64,000 bases of DNA from Myroides odoratus (GTDB taxonomy: Bacteria > Bacteroidota > Bacteroidia > Flavobacteriales > Flavobacteriaceae), in contig NZ_LROZ01000009.1 of the NCBI RefSeq assembly GCF_001549985.1, positions 62,001 to 126,000 of the forward strand, given 5' to 3'. The notes below the pieces were generated by a model. The model was given only the letters and a program-made list of their open reading frames with translations, made no database searches and was not told where the DNA came from. Below, in pieces: positions 1 through 9,621 of this stretch; within the stretch, counting starts at the first letter, position 1; each line of letters begins with the position of its first letter. Made by a program: the position numbers and the translations under genes.

Positions 1-747
1 TTTATTGCGGGAAATGAGATTTCTGCTTTGCTTATTATTTTGGCGTCTATCTTAGGCTATTACTATTGGGTGATTAATAAAAATTGGCGCCTTTTTGTCT
101 TGTATGGTGTTCTTAGTTTTTTATTGGGACTTCTCATCAGTTCTAAAACAGGAATGTTGGGGATTATACTGGTTCATATGTTAATCATTGGTAGTACAGT
201 TACCCTTGATTTTAGCCAGAAAAAGACCTTCAAACGATTGTTATACGTCCTATTTTCTGGTGTACTTTGCTTGAGCGGAATTGTATTATTTGTTAAACAC
301 TCAGCCATTATGGCTCGTTATATGTATTTCTGGGATAAAATGGATTTTCTTACTTTTATTCTCTCAAGTAGAAACATTTTTTTAGCGGAAATGCTCCCTA
401 TTTTCGAAACTAGTTATTCTCGCTTAGAGCAATGGATTGGCGTAGGAAATTACAGGTTTGAAGCTTTAGCAAATCAAAAAATTGAAATTGATGTGCTTGA
501 TATTCTATTCACCTATGGGTATTTAGGTGCATTACTCTTTTGTGGACTAATAACTGCGTACCTTGTAAACCTTGCAAAACAGGTGAAATACAGTCGTTTT
601 TTTTTATATGCAAAATTAAGTCTCCTATGCTGTCTGGTGCTTGTTTTATTGTCTTGTCTTTCAGGTCATATTTTTAATTCAGGGATTGCGGGTATATTCA
701 TTGGCTTTGTTTTGTCTCTAGCCTATTATAAGAAATCAGATGGATAA
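1..747 (+). CDS. O-antigen ligase/polymerase-like membrane protein, 5'-truncated by the window edge
   Basis: The reading frame is open from base 1, so the gene begins upstream of the window; the internal TTG at 28 is unlikely to be the start. The visible 248 codons encode a protein dominated by hydrophobic helices. It starts in a GNE-containing helix, has a loop with GVGNYRFE and D-x-L-D (around codons 155-170), and ends with several membrane segments, the usual plan of the C-terminal half of Wzy/WaaL (O-antigen ligase family) proteins. The family polymerises or ligates lipid-linked glycans on the periplasmic side of the inner membrane. The stop overlaps the next gene by 8 bp, which implies one operon. 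Substrate and exact reaction cannot be assigned. Confidence 0.75.
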   Translation, partial: FIAGNEISALLIILASILGYYYWVINKNWRLFVLYGVLSFLLGLLISSKTGMLGIILVHMLIIGSTVTLDFSQKKTFKRLLYVLFSGVLCLSGIVLFVKHSAIMARYMYFWDKMDFLTFILSSRNIFLAEMLPIFETSYSRLEQWIGVGNYRFEALANQKIEIDVLDILFTYGYLGALLFCGLITAYLVNLAKQVKYSRFFLYAKLSLLCCLVLVLLSCLSGHIFNSGIAGIFIGFVLSLAYYKKSDG

Positions 748-2002
748 AAAATTTGTTTTATATGCCGCAGCATTATTTGGAGTGATCACCCCTATTTATA
801 CGAAATTAGGAAATGTTGCTTTGGGGCTTTTTGCTGTATTAATGGTCGTTTATTTACTAAAAAAAGGCCAGCGATTTTCACCAAGCCTATCGAATGTTAG
901 TAAAATAATTTTTGGTACAACTATTTTTATTATTGCTTTACTGCTGATTGGCTTGCTCTATACGGAGTATGTAAGCCGTGCAATTAAGTTATTTGAAAAT
1001 TATTTGTCCTACATTTTAGTGCCTCTTATCTTTATGTTTGCTCCTTTTGATTTGCTCCAAGGTGTAAGAGAAAAGGGCACGCGATTTTTTGTATATGGTT
1101 GCGTAATCAGCAGTCTTGTTTTGTTAGGGCACAATTTTTATAGCTACTTTTTAGCTAAGGGAGAATGGGTAATAGAAGAAGACTTATTTGGTTATTATTA
1201 TACCTACCACGAATTTGCTTCATTGCTCAAGTTTCATCCAACACTCCTGGGAACATACTATGTTTTCGCTCTTGTGATTCTTAATGAAACGAAAGAGTGG
1301 CTAAATGAATATGCGAAATTTGGCATCAGTTGCGTTTTAGTTTTGTGTATTCTATTTCTCAATTCTAGAGCGGTATATTTGATACTCGCTTTATATGGGG
1401 TATACTACTTCATTCAACGTGGAAAACTCCTGTATGCAAAGCGTAAAGGATTATTGGCAGGGCTTATTGTGTTATTAGGCGCTCTGATGTCTGTAGGAGT
1501 AATTTTAGTGAAAGATACCTATATCTATGAACGTATGACAGATCAGTTGATTTGGGAGCTTGAAGAGAATAAAGGGACGCTTTATGACGATCAACATACA
1601 AATGATAGTAGAGTTTCACGTTGGGAGGCCATTTACGAACATGCCATGCAAAAACCATGGATGGGCTATGGCTCAGGGAGTGAGGATGAAGAGGTTTTGA
1701 AGGCGTATAAAGAAGATAATTTGCAACATGCTCTGGAATCTGAATATGGACCGCATAATCAATACTTATCTTTCTTATTGGAGTATGGACTCATCGGATT
1801 GGGATGCTTTGTCTTTTATTTGTGCTATCAATTGCGATTGGCACTCTTACACAAGGATATCATCTATTTTTGTTTAGTTGCTGCGATTGCGATATCTTGT
1901 ATTTTTGATTCGGTACTCTATCTCAATACGAATATTATCTTTTTTGCGTTCTTTGGGAATCTATTTACCTTTTTAAGTTGGAGAAACAAAACGACAGATT
2001 AA
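740..2002 (+). CDS. O-antigen ligase family membrane protein (Wzy_C-like)
   Basis: A 420-residue polytopic inner-membrane protein with about ten hydrophobic segments. A long periplasmic loop (residues ~255-345) contains W-E-A-I with G-Y-G-S-G and then H-N-Q-Y-L-x-x-L-L-E-Y-G-L-I-G, the hallmark H/E-G signature of the Wzy_C/WaaL family. Members join or polymerise undecaprenyl-linked oligosaccharides. The ATG at 740 lies inside the previous gene and the 3' end overlaps the following gene by 25 bp, so the three membrane proteins are probably translated together. Whether this one is the ligase or the polymerase cannot be told from sequence; being the second of three such proteins in a row is unusual. 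Confidence 0.85.
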   Translation: MDKKFVLYAAALFGVITPIYTKLGNVALGLFAVLMVVYLLKKGQRFSPSLSNVSKIIFGTTIFIIALLLIGLLYTEYVSRAIKLFENYLSYILVPLIFMFAPFDLLQGVREKGTRFFVYGCVISSLVLLGHNFYSYFLAKGEWVIEEDLFGYYYTYHEFASLLKFHPTLLGTYYVFALVILNETKEWLNEYAKFGISCVLVLCILFLNSRAVYLILALYGVYYFIQRGKLLYAKRKGLLAGLIVLLGALMSVGVILVKDTYIYERMTDQLIWELEENKGTLYDDQHTNDSRVSRWEAIYEHAMQKPWMGYGSGSEDEEVLKAYKEDNLQHALESEYGPHNQYLSFLLEYGLIGLGCFVFYLCYQLRLALLHKDIIYFCLVAAIAISCIFDSVLYLNTNIIFFAFFGNLFTFLSWRNKTTD

Positions 2003-3927
2003 TTATAGGATGCAGTATTTTTTTAGTACTGCAATTACTGCTAGATTTCATTGGAACTCGTCTAATTGATCCACAACAAGGAGCTATGTTTATTAGCGTG
2101 GCTAAAGGAATAAAAGTGTTGGTTTTGATGTTGATGTGTGGAGTTTTAATTAGGCGAAACGTGTATCAACCTCTTTATGGCTTACTTGTTTTAGGAGGTA
2201 TGGCTATACTTGGGCAGTGGCTGTTGTATCCGCATTGGTCTGAAATTCCTTGGTTGACAATACTCCGGGAATGGATGTTGTATGGAGGTGGAATTGTGAT
2301 GGCTTTCTTTTTCAAATCTTTGTATTTGAAGGGCACATCGAGCGCTTTTACTTTTATCTTGCGTTTGACCTTGGGAGTTATTGTTGCTGTTTGTTGTTCC
2401 ATCATCATCGGCTTTATCTTTGAAATTCTGCTTTTTAAAACCTATCGGGGTGGACTGCGATTTGGCTATACCGGCTTACTTCATAAATCAGTAGCAGCCA
2501 CCTATTTCTTTATTGGGAGTATTTGTCTTAGCTATTACTATGCCTATATACAGCAAAGGTGGAGTACTTGGTTGTTTTATCTCATTTTGGGCTCGTCCTT
2601 TTTAGTGGGAACGAAGGGAATTTATCTGTTTCATGGACTTTTCTTCCTCTACATCGGCTGGACCTATCGATGGTATAAAAAAATAGCCTTTTATCTGGGG
2701 GTAGTTGGCGTGTGTTTGGGGGCTATTCTTTTGGGAATATACAATAAAATTGAGTATAGTACGACTTATAAGCTGTTTCAATCTATTTATCAAGAACACG
2801 GACTTGTAACAAGCTTGATGAGTTTTCGAAATGAAATCTTTGCAGAAAAAGCAACACTATACGGTCAAAGATGGCTGTTTGGAAACTATTTTGTAGGAGG
2901 AAAACTACCTGAATTAGGCTTGTTTGAGATGAGTTTTGTTGATTTATATGTTTTTTTTGGAGGGTTTGGCCTGATTTATGTATTATTCTTATACTATAAG
3001 AGTAGTATTATTCTCTATAAGGAGAATAAGGAAAAACAATATCTCTTTTTTTGTTCTATGAGTGTTTTAATAATTAGTATTTTTGTAGGGCAATTATTTG
3101 TTAATTTTTCATCCCTATTTTTTATTCTTTGGGTTTTGTTTTTAATAAATAATGGAAAAATAGTAAAAAAAATAAACGAATCAGTGGAAGCGACACAACA
3201 CTTTTTTGATATCGACATTGCGAATTTGACAATGTCGGAGACTATTGCTGTTATCAATAAATCCATTGATAACAAACAACCTATCTTACATATTGTGGTC
3301 AATGCTGCTAAGTTAGTTAATATGCAACATGATGAGGAACTCAAAGAGAGTATCCTCAAAGCTGATTTAGTTAATGCGGATGGTATGGCCGTTGTTTGGG
3401 CGTCTAAAATATTAGGAAAACCATTGAAAGAAAGGGTTGCCGGTATTGATCTTTTCGATAATTTGGTTAAAAATGCCAGTGAAAGAAACGAAAAAATATT
3501 TCTTTTAGGAGCGAAAGAAGATGTGGTTACGGAGGTAGCGAGAATTTATGCTGCAAAGTATGGAGAAGAAATCATCGGTGGATTCAGAAATGGATATTTT
3601 ACTGCAAGTGAAGAGCAAGAAATTGTAGAGGCTATTGTGAAAAGTCAATCGACGTATCTTTTTGTAGCGATGAGTTCACCAAAAAAGGAAATATTTTTAT
3701 CTACGTATAAAGAAGCATTGAGTTCCGTAGGCTTTATTATGGGAGTTGGTGGGAGTTTTGACGTAATTTCAGGTAAGGTAAAAAGAGCACCTGTATGGAT
3801 GCAAAAAATTGGCATGGAGTGGTTTTATCGCTTTTTACAAGAACCAAAACGCATGTGGAAAAGAAGCTTTGTCGATAATGGCAAGTTTCTTGGATTAATA
3901 GCAACAGAATTAATACGAAAAAAATGA
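1978..3927 (+). CDS. Fusion: O-antigen polymerase-like membrane domain plus WecG/TagA/CpsF (GT26) glycosyltransferase
   Basis: A 649-residue protein starting at TTG 1978 inside the preceding gene. Residues 1-~395 form about ten membrane helices with a loop resembling O-antigen polymerases ([16 protein letters not shown], then a glycine-rich turn near residue 305). Residues ~403-649 are a complete GT26 domain: [22 protein letters not shown] (~466), RVAGIDLFD (~487), MSSPKKEIF (~567), [17 protein letters not shown] (~588), and a C-terminal [18 protein letters not shown]26 enzymes transfer a sugar such as ManNAcA to a lipid-linked acceptor on the cytoplasmic face. The frame is continuous through the junction. 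A GTG at 3184 could start a separate GT26 product, but no ribosome site is obvious. Order and overlaps place it in the polysaccharide operon. Confidence 0.85.
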   Translation: MEKQNDRLIIGCSIFLVLQLLLDFIGTRLIDPQQGAMFISVAKGIKVLVLMLMCGVLIRRNVYQPLYGLLVLGGMAILGQWLLYPHWSEIPWLTILREWMLYGGGIVMAFFFKSLYLKGTSSAFTFILRLTLGVIVAVCCSIIIGFIFEILLFKTYRGGLRFGYTGLLHKSVAATYFFIGSICLSYYYAYIQQRWSTWLFYLILGSSFLVGTKGIYLFHGLFFLYIGWTYRWYKKIAFYLGVVGVCLGAILLGIYNKIEYSTTYKLFQSIYQEHGLVTSLMSFRNEIFAEKATLYGQRWLFGNYFVGGKLPELGLFEMSFVDLYVFFGGFGLIYVLFLYYKSSIILYKENKEKQYLFFCSMSVLIISIFVGQLFVNFSSLFFILWVLFLINNGKIVKKINESVEATQHFFDIDIANLTMSETIAVINKSIDNKQPILHIVVNAAKLVNMQHDEELKESILKADLVNADGMAVVWASKILGKPLKERVAGIDLFDNLVKNASERNEKIFLLGAKEDVVTEVARIYAAKYGEEIIGGFRNGYFTASEEQEIVEAIVKSQSTYLFVAMSSPKKEIFLSTYKEALSSVGFIMGVGGSFDVISGKVKRAPVWMQKIGMEWFYRFLQEPKRMWKRSFVDNGKFLGLIATELIRKK

Positions 3928-4907
3928 AACGCATTTTAATAACAGGAGCAGCTGGTTTTTTGGGATCTCATTTATGTGATCGATTTGTAGCGGAGGGATT
4001 CCATGTCATTGGAATGGATAATTTGATTACGGGTGATTTGAAAAATATTGAACACTTGTTTTCTAATGCACATTTTGAGTTTTATCATCACGATGTAACG
4101 AAATTTGTACATGTTCCTGGTACATTGGATTATATTCTTCACTTTGCTTCACCTGCCAGCCCCATTGACTACTTGAAGATACCCATTCAAACATTGAAAG
4201 TGGGATCCTTAGGTACTCATAACTTATTGGGATTAGCTCGTGTAAAAAAAGCGCGTATTTTAATTGCTTCTACTTCAGAGGTATATGGTGATCCTTTAAT
4301 TCACCCACAGACAGAGGAATATTATGGCAATGTGAATAGTATTGGTCCAAGGGGCGTGTACGATGAAGCGAAGCGCTTTCAAGAGTCTATTACTATGGCT
4401 TATCATACGTTTCACGGCTTAGAGACTCGAATTGTGCGTATTTTTAATACCTATGGTCCTCGTATGCGACTCAATGACGGAAGAGTAATCCCCGCCTTTA
4501 TTGGACAAGCCTTGAGAGGGGAAGATTTAACTGTTTTTGGCGATGGAAGCCAAACGCGTTCCTTCTGTTATGTAGAGGATCAAGTGGAAGGTATCTATCG
4601 CTTGTTATTGTCAGATTATCATCTACCTGTGAATATTGGTAATCCAGATGAAATCTCCATCTTAGATTTCGCCAAAGAAATTATTCGCCTAACTGCGAGT
4701 GAACAAAAAATAATTTACAAAGAATTGCCAATAAATGACCCATTACAACGTTGTCCTGATATAACCAAAGCACAAACTATTTTGGGATGGACACCTAAGA
4801 TTGGTCGTGCAGAGGGGATGCAGCGAACATTAGCCTATTTTAAGGCATTTACATCCGCTGATTTAGCAAGAGAAGAACACAAAGATTTTTCAAATTACAT
4901 CTATTAA
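3924..4907 (+). CDS. UDP-glucuronate decarboxylase (UDP-xylose synthase family SDR)
   Basis: A 327-residue extended short-chain dehydrogenase that would convert UDP-glucuronate to UDP-xylose with internally recycled NAD. The N-terminus has the Rossmann motif [13 protein letters not shown]. Family-specific features follow: [18 protein letters not shown] (~75-92), [29 protein letters not shown] with the catalytic Tyr-x3-Lys (Y-D-E-A-K), [10 protein letters not shown], and [12 protein letters not shown]. These match Uxs enzymes more closely than UDP-glucose epimerases or dTDP-glucose dehydratases. The start overlaps the upstream stop as ATGA and the stop overlaps the next ATG by one base, so it is in the operon and probably supplies a nucleotide sugar for the glycan made here. 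Confidence 0.9.
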   Translation: MKRILITGAAGFLGSHLCDRFVAEGFHVIGMDNLITGDLKNIEHLFSNAHFEFYHHDVTKFVHVPGTLDYILHFASPASPIDYLKIPIQTLKVGSLGTHNLLGLARVKKARILIASTSEVYGDPLIHPQTEEYYGNVNSIGPRGVYDEAKRFQESITMAYHTFHGLETRIVRIFNTYGPRMRLNDGRVIPAFIGQALRGEDLTVFGDGSQTRSFCYVEDQVEGIYRLLLSDYHLPVNIGNPDEISILDFAKEIIRLTASEQKIIYKELPINDPLQRCPDITKAQTILGWTPKIGRAEGMQRTLAYFKAFTSADLAREEHKDFSNYIY

Positions 4908-6256
4908 TGAGTAAAAAAGCAGGTAGGTATTCGTATATCATACGTCCATTGACTACATGCATTGATTTAATTACAATCAATGTTATGGCACAAGTGTGGT
5001 TTTCCACCTTGACGGAGCAACACTATTTGTTTCATCTTGTGTTGTCTTTGGGGTGGCTTATTGCTGCAGGATTAAGTGACTATTACGAAGTATATCGACA
5101 TACAAAGACTGTGCATGTTGCAGAAAAAGTATTTAAACAATTTGTCTTTCAGTTTATATTAGTGGCTTCTTATAATGGCCTTTTTGATCGATTTGCTGAA
5201 ATAAGAGATTTAATTGGTTATGGAATCTCTATTTTCGTCATTATTTGTAGCATCAAGTTCACTATTTTCTTTTTGCTTAAATACATTAGAAAATTTCTAG
5301 GCGGAAACTTTAGAAATATTGTTTTATTAGGAAATGGACGAGAAATTAGCAATCTAAAATCTGTATTGTTAAAGCGAACGGACTTAGGATATCGTATTAA
5401 TAATCATTTCTATAGTTTAGAAGACGAAAGTTTAGAGGATTTAAAACAATATTTATCGCTCAATCTAGTCGATGAACTTTTTATACAGTTCTCCTTGACC
5501 AAAGAGAAGAATTTTTTAGAAATACTAGAATTTGCTGATAATAGCATGATTACGGTTCGTTATGTACCGACGCAAAAAGATATTTTAAACAACAATTTGA
5601 AGATTGAGTACTACGATTTAATTCCAGTAGTTCCTCGACGTGTAATCCCACTGGATAAGCCCTATAACAAGTTGCTGAAACGCCTATTTGACCTTGTTTT
5701 TTCATTTCTTGTGATTGTATTTATCTTGTCATGGCTGATCCCTTTAGTTGCTATTTTAATCAAAAGAGAATCCAAAGGACCAGTTTTCTTTAAACAAAAG
5801 CGAACGGGCTTAAATGACGAAGAGTTTTTGTGCTATAAATTCCGATCGATGCGTATGAATGATGATTGCGATAAACAACAAGCTACGCGAAATGATCAGC
5901 GAATTACGAAAATTGGTGCGTTTTTACGCAAATCGAGTTTGGATGAGTTTCCTCAGTTTATCAATGTATTCTTTGGGGATATGTCTATTGTGGGACCTCG
6001 ACCGCATATGGTGGTTCACACAAAGATGTATTCAAAACGCGTGAGTCGATTTATGTTGAGACATTTGGTCAAACCAGGTATTACCGGAATGGCTCAAACG
6101 CATGGTTATCGCGGTGAAATAGAAAATGATAGGGATATTATCAATCGTTTTAAATACGACTTGTTTTACTTAGAAAACTGGTCTATTTTATTGGATTTGA
6201 AGATTATTTATTTGACCGTTTACAATGTTTTTGCTGGAGAAGAAAAAGCGTACTAA
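4907..6256 (+). CDS. Polyprenyl glycosylphosphotransferase (WcaJ/WbaP-type initiating sugar-1-phosphate transferase)
   Basis: A 449-residue membrane enzyme that loads the first sugar-1-phosphate onto undecaprenyl phosphate. The N-terminal half has four hydrophobic helices, then a cytoplasmic Rossmann-like segment (NIVLLGNGREI, ~140). The C-terminal catalytic domain (~255-449) begins KRLFDLVFSF, followed by a transmembrane hairpin, then GPVFFKQKRTGL, CYKFRSMRMN, RKSSLDEFPQFINVFFGDMSIVGPRP and KPGITGMAQ, the full bacterial sugar transferase signature. It is the last gene of the polysaccharide operon; about 95 bp without a clear terminator hairpin separate it from purD. The sugar specificity (glucose, galactose or HexNAc) is not predictable here. 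Confidence 0.93.
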   Translation: MSKKAGRYSYIIRPLTTCIDLITINVMAQVWFSTLTEQHYLFHLVLSLGWLIAAGLSDYYEVYRHTKTVHVAEKVFKQFVFQFILVASYNGLFDRFAEIRDLIGYGISIFVIICSIKFTIFFLLKYIRKFLGGNFRNIVLLGNGREISNLKSVLLKRTDLGYRINNHFYSLEDESLEDLKQYLSLNLVDELFIQFSLTKEKNFLEILEFADNSMITVRYVPTQKDILNNNLKIEYYDLIPVVPRRVIPLDKPYNKLLKRLFDLVFSFLVIVFILSWLIPLVAILIKRESKGPVFFKQKRTGLNDEEFLCYKFRSMRMNDDCDKQQATRNDQRITKIGAFLRKSSLDEFPQFINVFFGDMSIVGPRPHMVVHTKMYSKRVSRFMLRHLVKPGITGMAQTHGYRGEIENDRDIINRFKYDLFYLENWSILLDLKIIYLTVYNVFAGEEKAY

Positions 6257-6320
6257 ATGCTTTTTATCAAGTTGTTCTTCTTATTCTTAGGAACTTTTTC
6301 TTTATTCGTTTTTTTATAAT

Positions 6321-6328
6321 TATTTTTG
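6321..6328 (+). promoter_or_regulatory. Candidate -7 promoter element for purD
   Basis: TATTTTTG matches the Bacteroidota consensus TAnnTTTG and lies 26 bp before the purD start codon. No clear -33 TTG is present at the ideal distance, so this is a motif match only. Confidence 0.5.
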
Positions 6329-6354
6329 AACCATAATAACAAACAACACAAGTG

Positions 6355-7626
6355 ATGAAAATTTTATTATTAGGTTCAGGCGGGCGCGAACATGCTCTTA
6401 CATGGAAGATGTTACAAAGTCCACAGTGTGAAGCTGTATTTGTAGCTCCTGGAAATGCAGGAACAGCTCAAATTGCTCAGAATATTGCTATCAATCCCAA
6501 TGATTTTGAAGCTGTAAAACAAGTGGTTTTAACGCATCACATCGATATGGTAGTGGTTGGACCAGAAGATCCTTTAGTAAAGGGAATTGTGGATTTCTTT
6601 AAACAAGATGAAGCAATTCAACATATTCCTGTAATTGGACCTTCAAAAGAGGCTGCACAATTAGAGGGAAGTAAAGATTTTGCAAAAGAATTTTTAATCA
6701 GACATCAAATTCCTACTGCTGCGTATCAAAGTTTTACAAAAGATACCGTAGAAGAAGGAAAGCGATTCCTAGAAACCCTTAAAGCACCTTATGTTTTAAA
6801 AGCAGATGGTTTAGCTGCTGGTAAAGGAGTTGTCATCTTAGAAGATCTAAATGAGGCAAAAGCGGAATTAGAAACGATGTTGGTGGATGCTAAATTCGGT
6901 GATGCAAGTTCAAAAGTAGTGATTGAAGAATTTTTATCGGGAATCGAATTGAGTTGTTTTGTATTAACAGATGGAAAATCATATCAATTACTTCCAACGG
7001 CTAAAGATTATAAACGCATCGGAGAAGGAGATAAAGGATTGAATACCGGAGGTATGGGAGCCGTTTCACCCGTGCCATTTGCAACAGCTGAATTCTTGAA
7101 AAAAATAGAAGATCGCATTGTTATTCCTACAGTAGAAGGGATTAAAAATGATCAATTAGATTATAAAGGATTTATTTTTATTGGAATCATCAAAGTAGGA
7201 GAAGATCCATTTGTTATTGAATATAATGTTCGTATGGGAGATCCTGAAACAGAGGTTGTTATGCCTCGAGTGAAGTCGGATTTAGTAGCCTTGTTCCAAG
7301 CAATTGCCAAAGAGGAATTGGATACCATGACGATTGAATTAGATGCACGCAGCGCAACAACTGTCATGCTTGTATCAGGAGGATATCCAGAAGATTATGA
7401 AAAAGGAAAAGTAATTACAGGTATTGAACAAGTAGAAGATTCTATTGTTTTCCATGCAGGAACAGCATTAAAAGAAGATGCAATTGTTACCAATGGTGGA
7501 CGTGTACTTGCTGTTACTTCGTATGGAAATAACTACGATGAGGCATTAAAAAAATCTTATCAAAATATAGATAAACTAAATTTTGATAAGATTTATTATC
7601 GAAAAGATATCGGATTCGATCTTTAA
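6355..7626 (+). CDS. purD: Phosphoribosylamine-glycine ligase (GAR synthetase)
   Basis: Cytoplasmic ATP-grasp enzyme of de novo purine synthesis, joining glycine to 5-phosphoribosylamine. Starting at ATG 6355 the product is 423 residues, normal for PurD, and begins KILLLGSGGREHAL, the family N-terminus. A GTG directly before (6352) is a less likely start. Other landmarks: VGPEDPLVKGI, GPSKEAAQLEGSKDFAK, the ATP-grasp region VLKADGLAAGKGVVI (~147), NTGGMGAVSPVPF, and the metal-binding YNVRMGDPETEVVMPR. It stands as a single plus-strand gene with its own -7-like element and is followed by a convergent small gene. No oddities seen. Confidence 0.97.
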   Translation: MKILLLGSGGREHALTWKMLQSPQCEAVFVAPGNAGTAQIAQNIAINPNDFEAVKQVVLTHHIDMVVVGPEDPLVKGIVDFFKQDEAIQHIPVIGPSKEAAQLEGSKDFAKEFLIRHQIPTAAYQSFTKDTVEEGKRFLETLKAPYVLKADGLAAGKGVVILEDLNEAKAELETMLVDAKFGDASSKVVIEEFLSGIELSCFVLTDGKSYQLLPTAKDYKRIGEGDKGLNTGGMGAVSPVPFATAEFLKKIEDRIVIPTVEGIKNDQLDYKGFIFIGIIKVGEDPFVIEYNVRMGDPETEVVMPRVKSDLVALFQAIAKEELDTMTIELDARSATTVMLVSGGYPEDYEKGKVITGIEQVEDSIVFHAGTALKEDAIVTNGGRVLAVTSYGNNYDEALKKSYQNIDKLNFDKIYYRKDIGFDL

Positions 7627-7635
7627 GATAGTGGA

Positions 7636-7866
7636 TTACTTTAGAAATGAGTGGGCTGTCGTATCTTGTGTATCTTCGTTATTTGATTTAAATAATTGTA
7701 ATTTTTTTAACCAAAATACGAAGAAGTAGCAAGTAATTAGGATGAAAATCCAAGTAATGATGTTTGCAGTCCACCAGTTCTTAAGTTCTAGTTTTGCAAA
7801 GATATCCATTGGGATAAAAAGTACTTTTTCAAACAAGAATCCTAAACCATTAAAAAATGAAGTCAT
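7636..7866 (-). CDS. Small flavobacterial membrane protein (DUF6341-like)
   Basis: A 76-residue protein with an N-terminal amphipathic helix (NGLGFLFEKVLFIPMD), one strong transmembrane helix (~34-52, ANIITWIFILITCYFFVFW) and a charged tail ending H-S-F-L-K. From memory it resembles the small conserved DUF6341 family that sits beside purD, a DUF6427 membrane protein and upp in flavobacteria, and that same neighbourhood is present here. The function is unknown. The gene is convergent with purD, with only 9 bp between stops. No TAnnTTTG element stands directly upstream on the minus strand. Confidence 0.7.
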   Translation of the reverse strand: MTSFFNGLGFLFEKVLFIPMDIFAKLELKNWWTANIITWIFILITCYFFVFWLKKLQLFKSNNEDTQDTTAHSFLK

Positions 7867-7975
7867 TGTCCTTTATTTTTAAATTAGATAATATTATTTG
7901 CATTTTTATAATATTTAGTAAGAATACAAAATACCCAAAGAAACAAATAGTACTACAAAAATATAAAATATATAC

Positions 7976-8914
7976 ATGTTAGCAAGTATTTTTAGTAAAA
8001 CTAGACCGATTAACTATATCATGCTTACGCTTTTAATCGTGACAGGCTATAGTTTATTTATTGGTTTAGATTTTAGCATGGAATGGACAACATTCGAAAT
8101 CATCAAAAGAGGGGGTGTTTTAGTGTTGTTATTGCTGATGATGTATATTTCTCAATTTATTGTTTCTAGAAATAGATTGGTGGATGACTCAGCATATGTA
8201 CCGCTTATTTTTACGAGCTTTTTGTTTATTTTTCCCACTTCTTTTGAGAATGTAAGGGTCATTGTTGCCAGTTATTTTATTCTTCTGGCCTTGCGTCGTA
8301 TTTTTTCACTTCACTCTTTAAAGCAGTCAAAGGAAAAGTTATTAGATGCTTCGTTGTGGATTTGCTTTGCTAGTCTATTCCACTTTTGGAGTATTTTATA
8401 TTTTATCCTTCTATTTTATGCCATCGCCTTTTTTGGAGCAAAAGACTATAGAAATTGGGTGATTCCACTAGTGTCTTTTTTAGGCGCTTCTATTTTCTTA
8501 AGCCTTTACTTGTTAATCCAAGAGGTGCATTTTATCGATTGGTGGACAGAACGAGTACAAATTAGTTTTGACTTTATGTATTTTGACAATGTTTTTCAAA
8601 ATATTGCTCTAGCGGTGTTTGTTTCTATTGCGTTACTATATGCTGTTTCTCAAGCATTAGCCATCAAAAGCAAACCGTATAATATGCAAAACACCTACAA
8701 GAAAATCATTTTGTCATTTCTTATAGGTGCTGTTATTTATGTTATTTCGGCAGATAAATCCAATGGGTTACTGCTGTTTACTTTCTTTCCGTTAGCTATT
8801 TTAGGAGCCAATTACATTGAAAGTATTCCACAACGCTGGCGAAAAGAAGCCAATGTTTACAGTGTTTTCTTGATTGGGGTATTTTTCTACCTGATGCAAT
8901 TGTTCATCTTATAG
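7976..8914 (+). CDS. Conserved flavobacterial polytopic membrane protein (DUF6427-like)
   Basis: A 312-residue integral membrane protein with roughly nine to ten hydrophobic segments and short loops. It starts MLASIFSKTRPINYIML; a conserved-looking loop is RRIFSLHSLKQSKEKLLDASLWI (~105-127), a run that includes a charged stretch between two helices. From memory and context (purD, small membrane protein, upp) it belongs to the DUF6427 group, for which no biochemical function is known. The last 6 bp overlap the convergent upp gene, so the two transcripts must run into each other. ATG 7976 is the only good start near the N-terminal helix. Confidence 0.7.
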   Translation: MLASIFSKTRPINYIMLTLLIVTGYSLFIGLDFSMEWTTFEIIKRGGVLVLLLLMMYISQFIVSRNRLVDDSAYVPLIFTSFLFIFPTSFENVRVIVASYFILLALRRIFSLHSLKQSKEKLLDASLWICFASLFHFWSILYFILLFYAIAFFGAKDYRNWVIPLVSFLGASIFLSLYLLIQEVHFIDWWTERVQISFDFMYFDNVFQNIALAVFVSIALLYAVSQALAIKSKPYNMQNTYKKIILSFLIGAVIYVISADKSNGLLLFTFFPLAILGANYIESIPQRWRKEANVYSVFLIGVFFYLMQLFIL

Positions 8915-9562
8915 TTTTTGACCATAAGCTAAATCACCAGCATCTCCTAAACCAGGAACGATGTAATTGTGATCATCTAGCTTTTCATCTAGGGTTGCTA
9001 CCCATAAATGTACATTAGCAGGTAATTGTTGCTCCAGGTATTCAATTCCTTCTGGTGCTGCAATAACTACTGCAATATGCAATTCTTTAGGTTGTTCTTC
9101 TGTCATTAATTTTTGGATGACTGCTACCAATGATTGTCCTGTTGCCAACATGGGATCAATTAGAATGAGAATCTTATCCTGAAAGGATGGAGCAGCTTGG
9201 TATTCAACCAAAATTTGACCTGCTTCTCCATGTTTACCATGGCGACGGTAAGCCGAAACGAACCCATTTTCAGCATCGTCAAAGAAGTTCATAAAACCAG
9301 TGTGTAAGGCTAATCCTGCACGGAGGATTGAACAAAGAACAACATTGTCCTCAATACAAGTGGTGTGTTTTATTCCGAGTGGTGTCTGAACAGCAACGGC
9401 TTTATATGGTAGCTTTTTGCTCAATTCGTATGCCATAATTTCTCCAATTCGTTCGATGTTTTTTCGAAAGCGCATACTGTCTTTCTGAATGGTAACATCG
9501 CGAAGTTGTGCTAAGAAATGATTTAAAATGCTATTCTCCTCTGAAATATAGTGAATTTTCAT
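8909..9562 (-). CDS. upp: Uracil phosphoribosyltransferase
   Basis: Cytoplasmic pyrimidine-salvage enzyme making UMP from uracil and PRPP. The 217-residue length is typical. Visible motifs are CSILRAGLALHTGFMNFF (uracil/PRPP region, ~81-98), the PRPP-binding loop ILIDPMLATGQSLVAVI (~132-148), VIAAPEGIEYLEQ and the C-terminal YIVPGLGDAGDLAYG that contacts uracil. It is divergent from the DUF4254 gene at 9622 (59-bp spacer) and convergent with the membrane-protein gene ending at 8914, with a 6-bp overlap of the 3' ends. Confidence 0.97.
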   Translation of the reverse strand: MKIHYISEENSILNHFLAQLRDVTIQKDSMRFRKNIERIGEIMAYELSKKLPYKAVAVQTPLGIKHTTCIEDNVVLCSILRAGLALHTGFMNFFDDAENGFVSAYRRHGKHGEAGQILVEYQAAPSFQDKILILIDPMLATGQSLVAVIQKLMTEEQPKELHIAVVIAAPEGIEYLEQQLPANVHLWVATLDEKLDDHNYIVPGLGDAGDLAYGQKL

Positions 9563-9596
9563 AACGGTATAATTAGTACCATAAAAGTATTAAAAC

Positions 9597-9604
9597 TATA
9601 TTTG
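9597..9604 (+). promoter_or_regulatory. Candidate -7 promoter element for the DUF4254 gene
   Basis: TATATTTG, a perfect TAnnTTTG match, lies 17 bp before the ATG at 9622 in the short divergent spacer with upp. The 5' UTR would be very short. Confidence 0.55.
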
Positions 9605-9621
9605 TAAATAAAATTATTCAT

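Noticed and set aside
7161..7367. Antisense frame inside purD
   Set aside because: No start context or composition of a real gene; it is a shadow of purD on the opposite strand.
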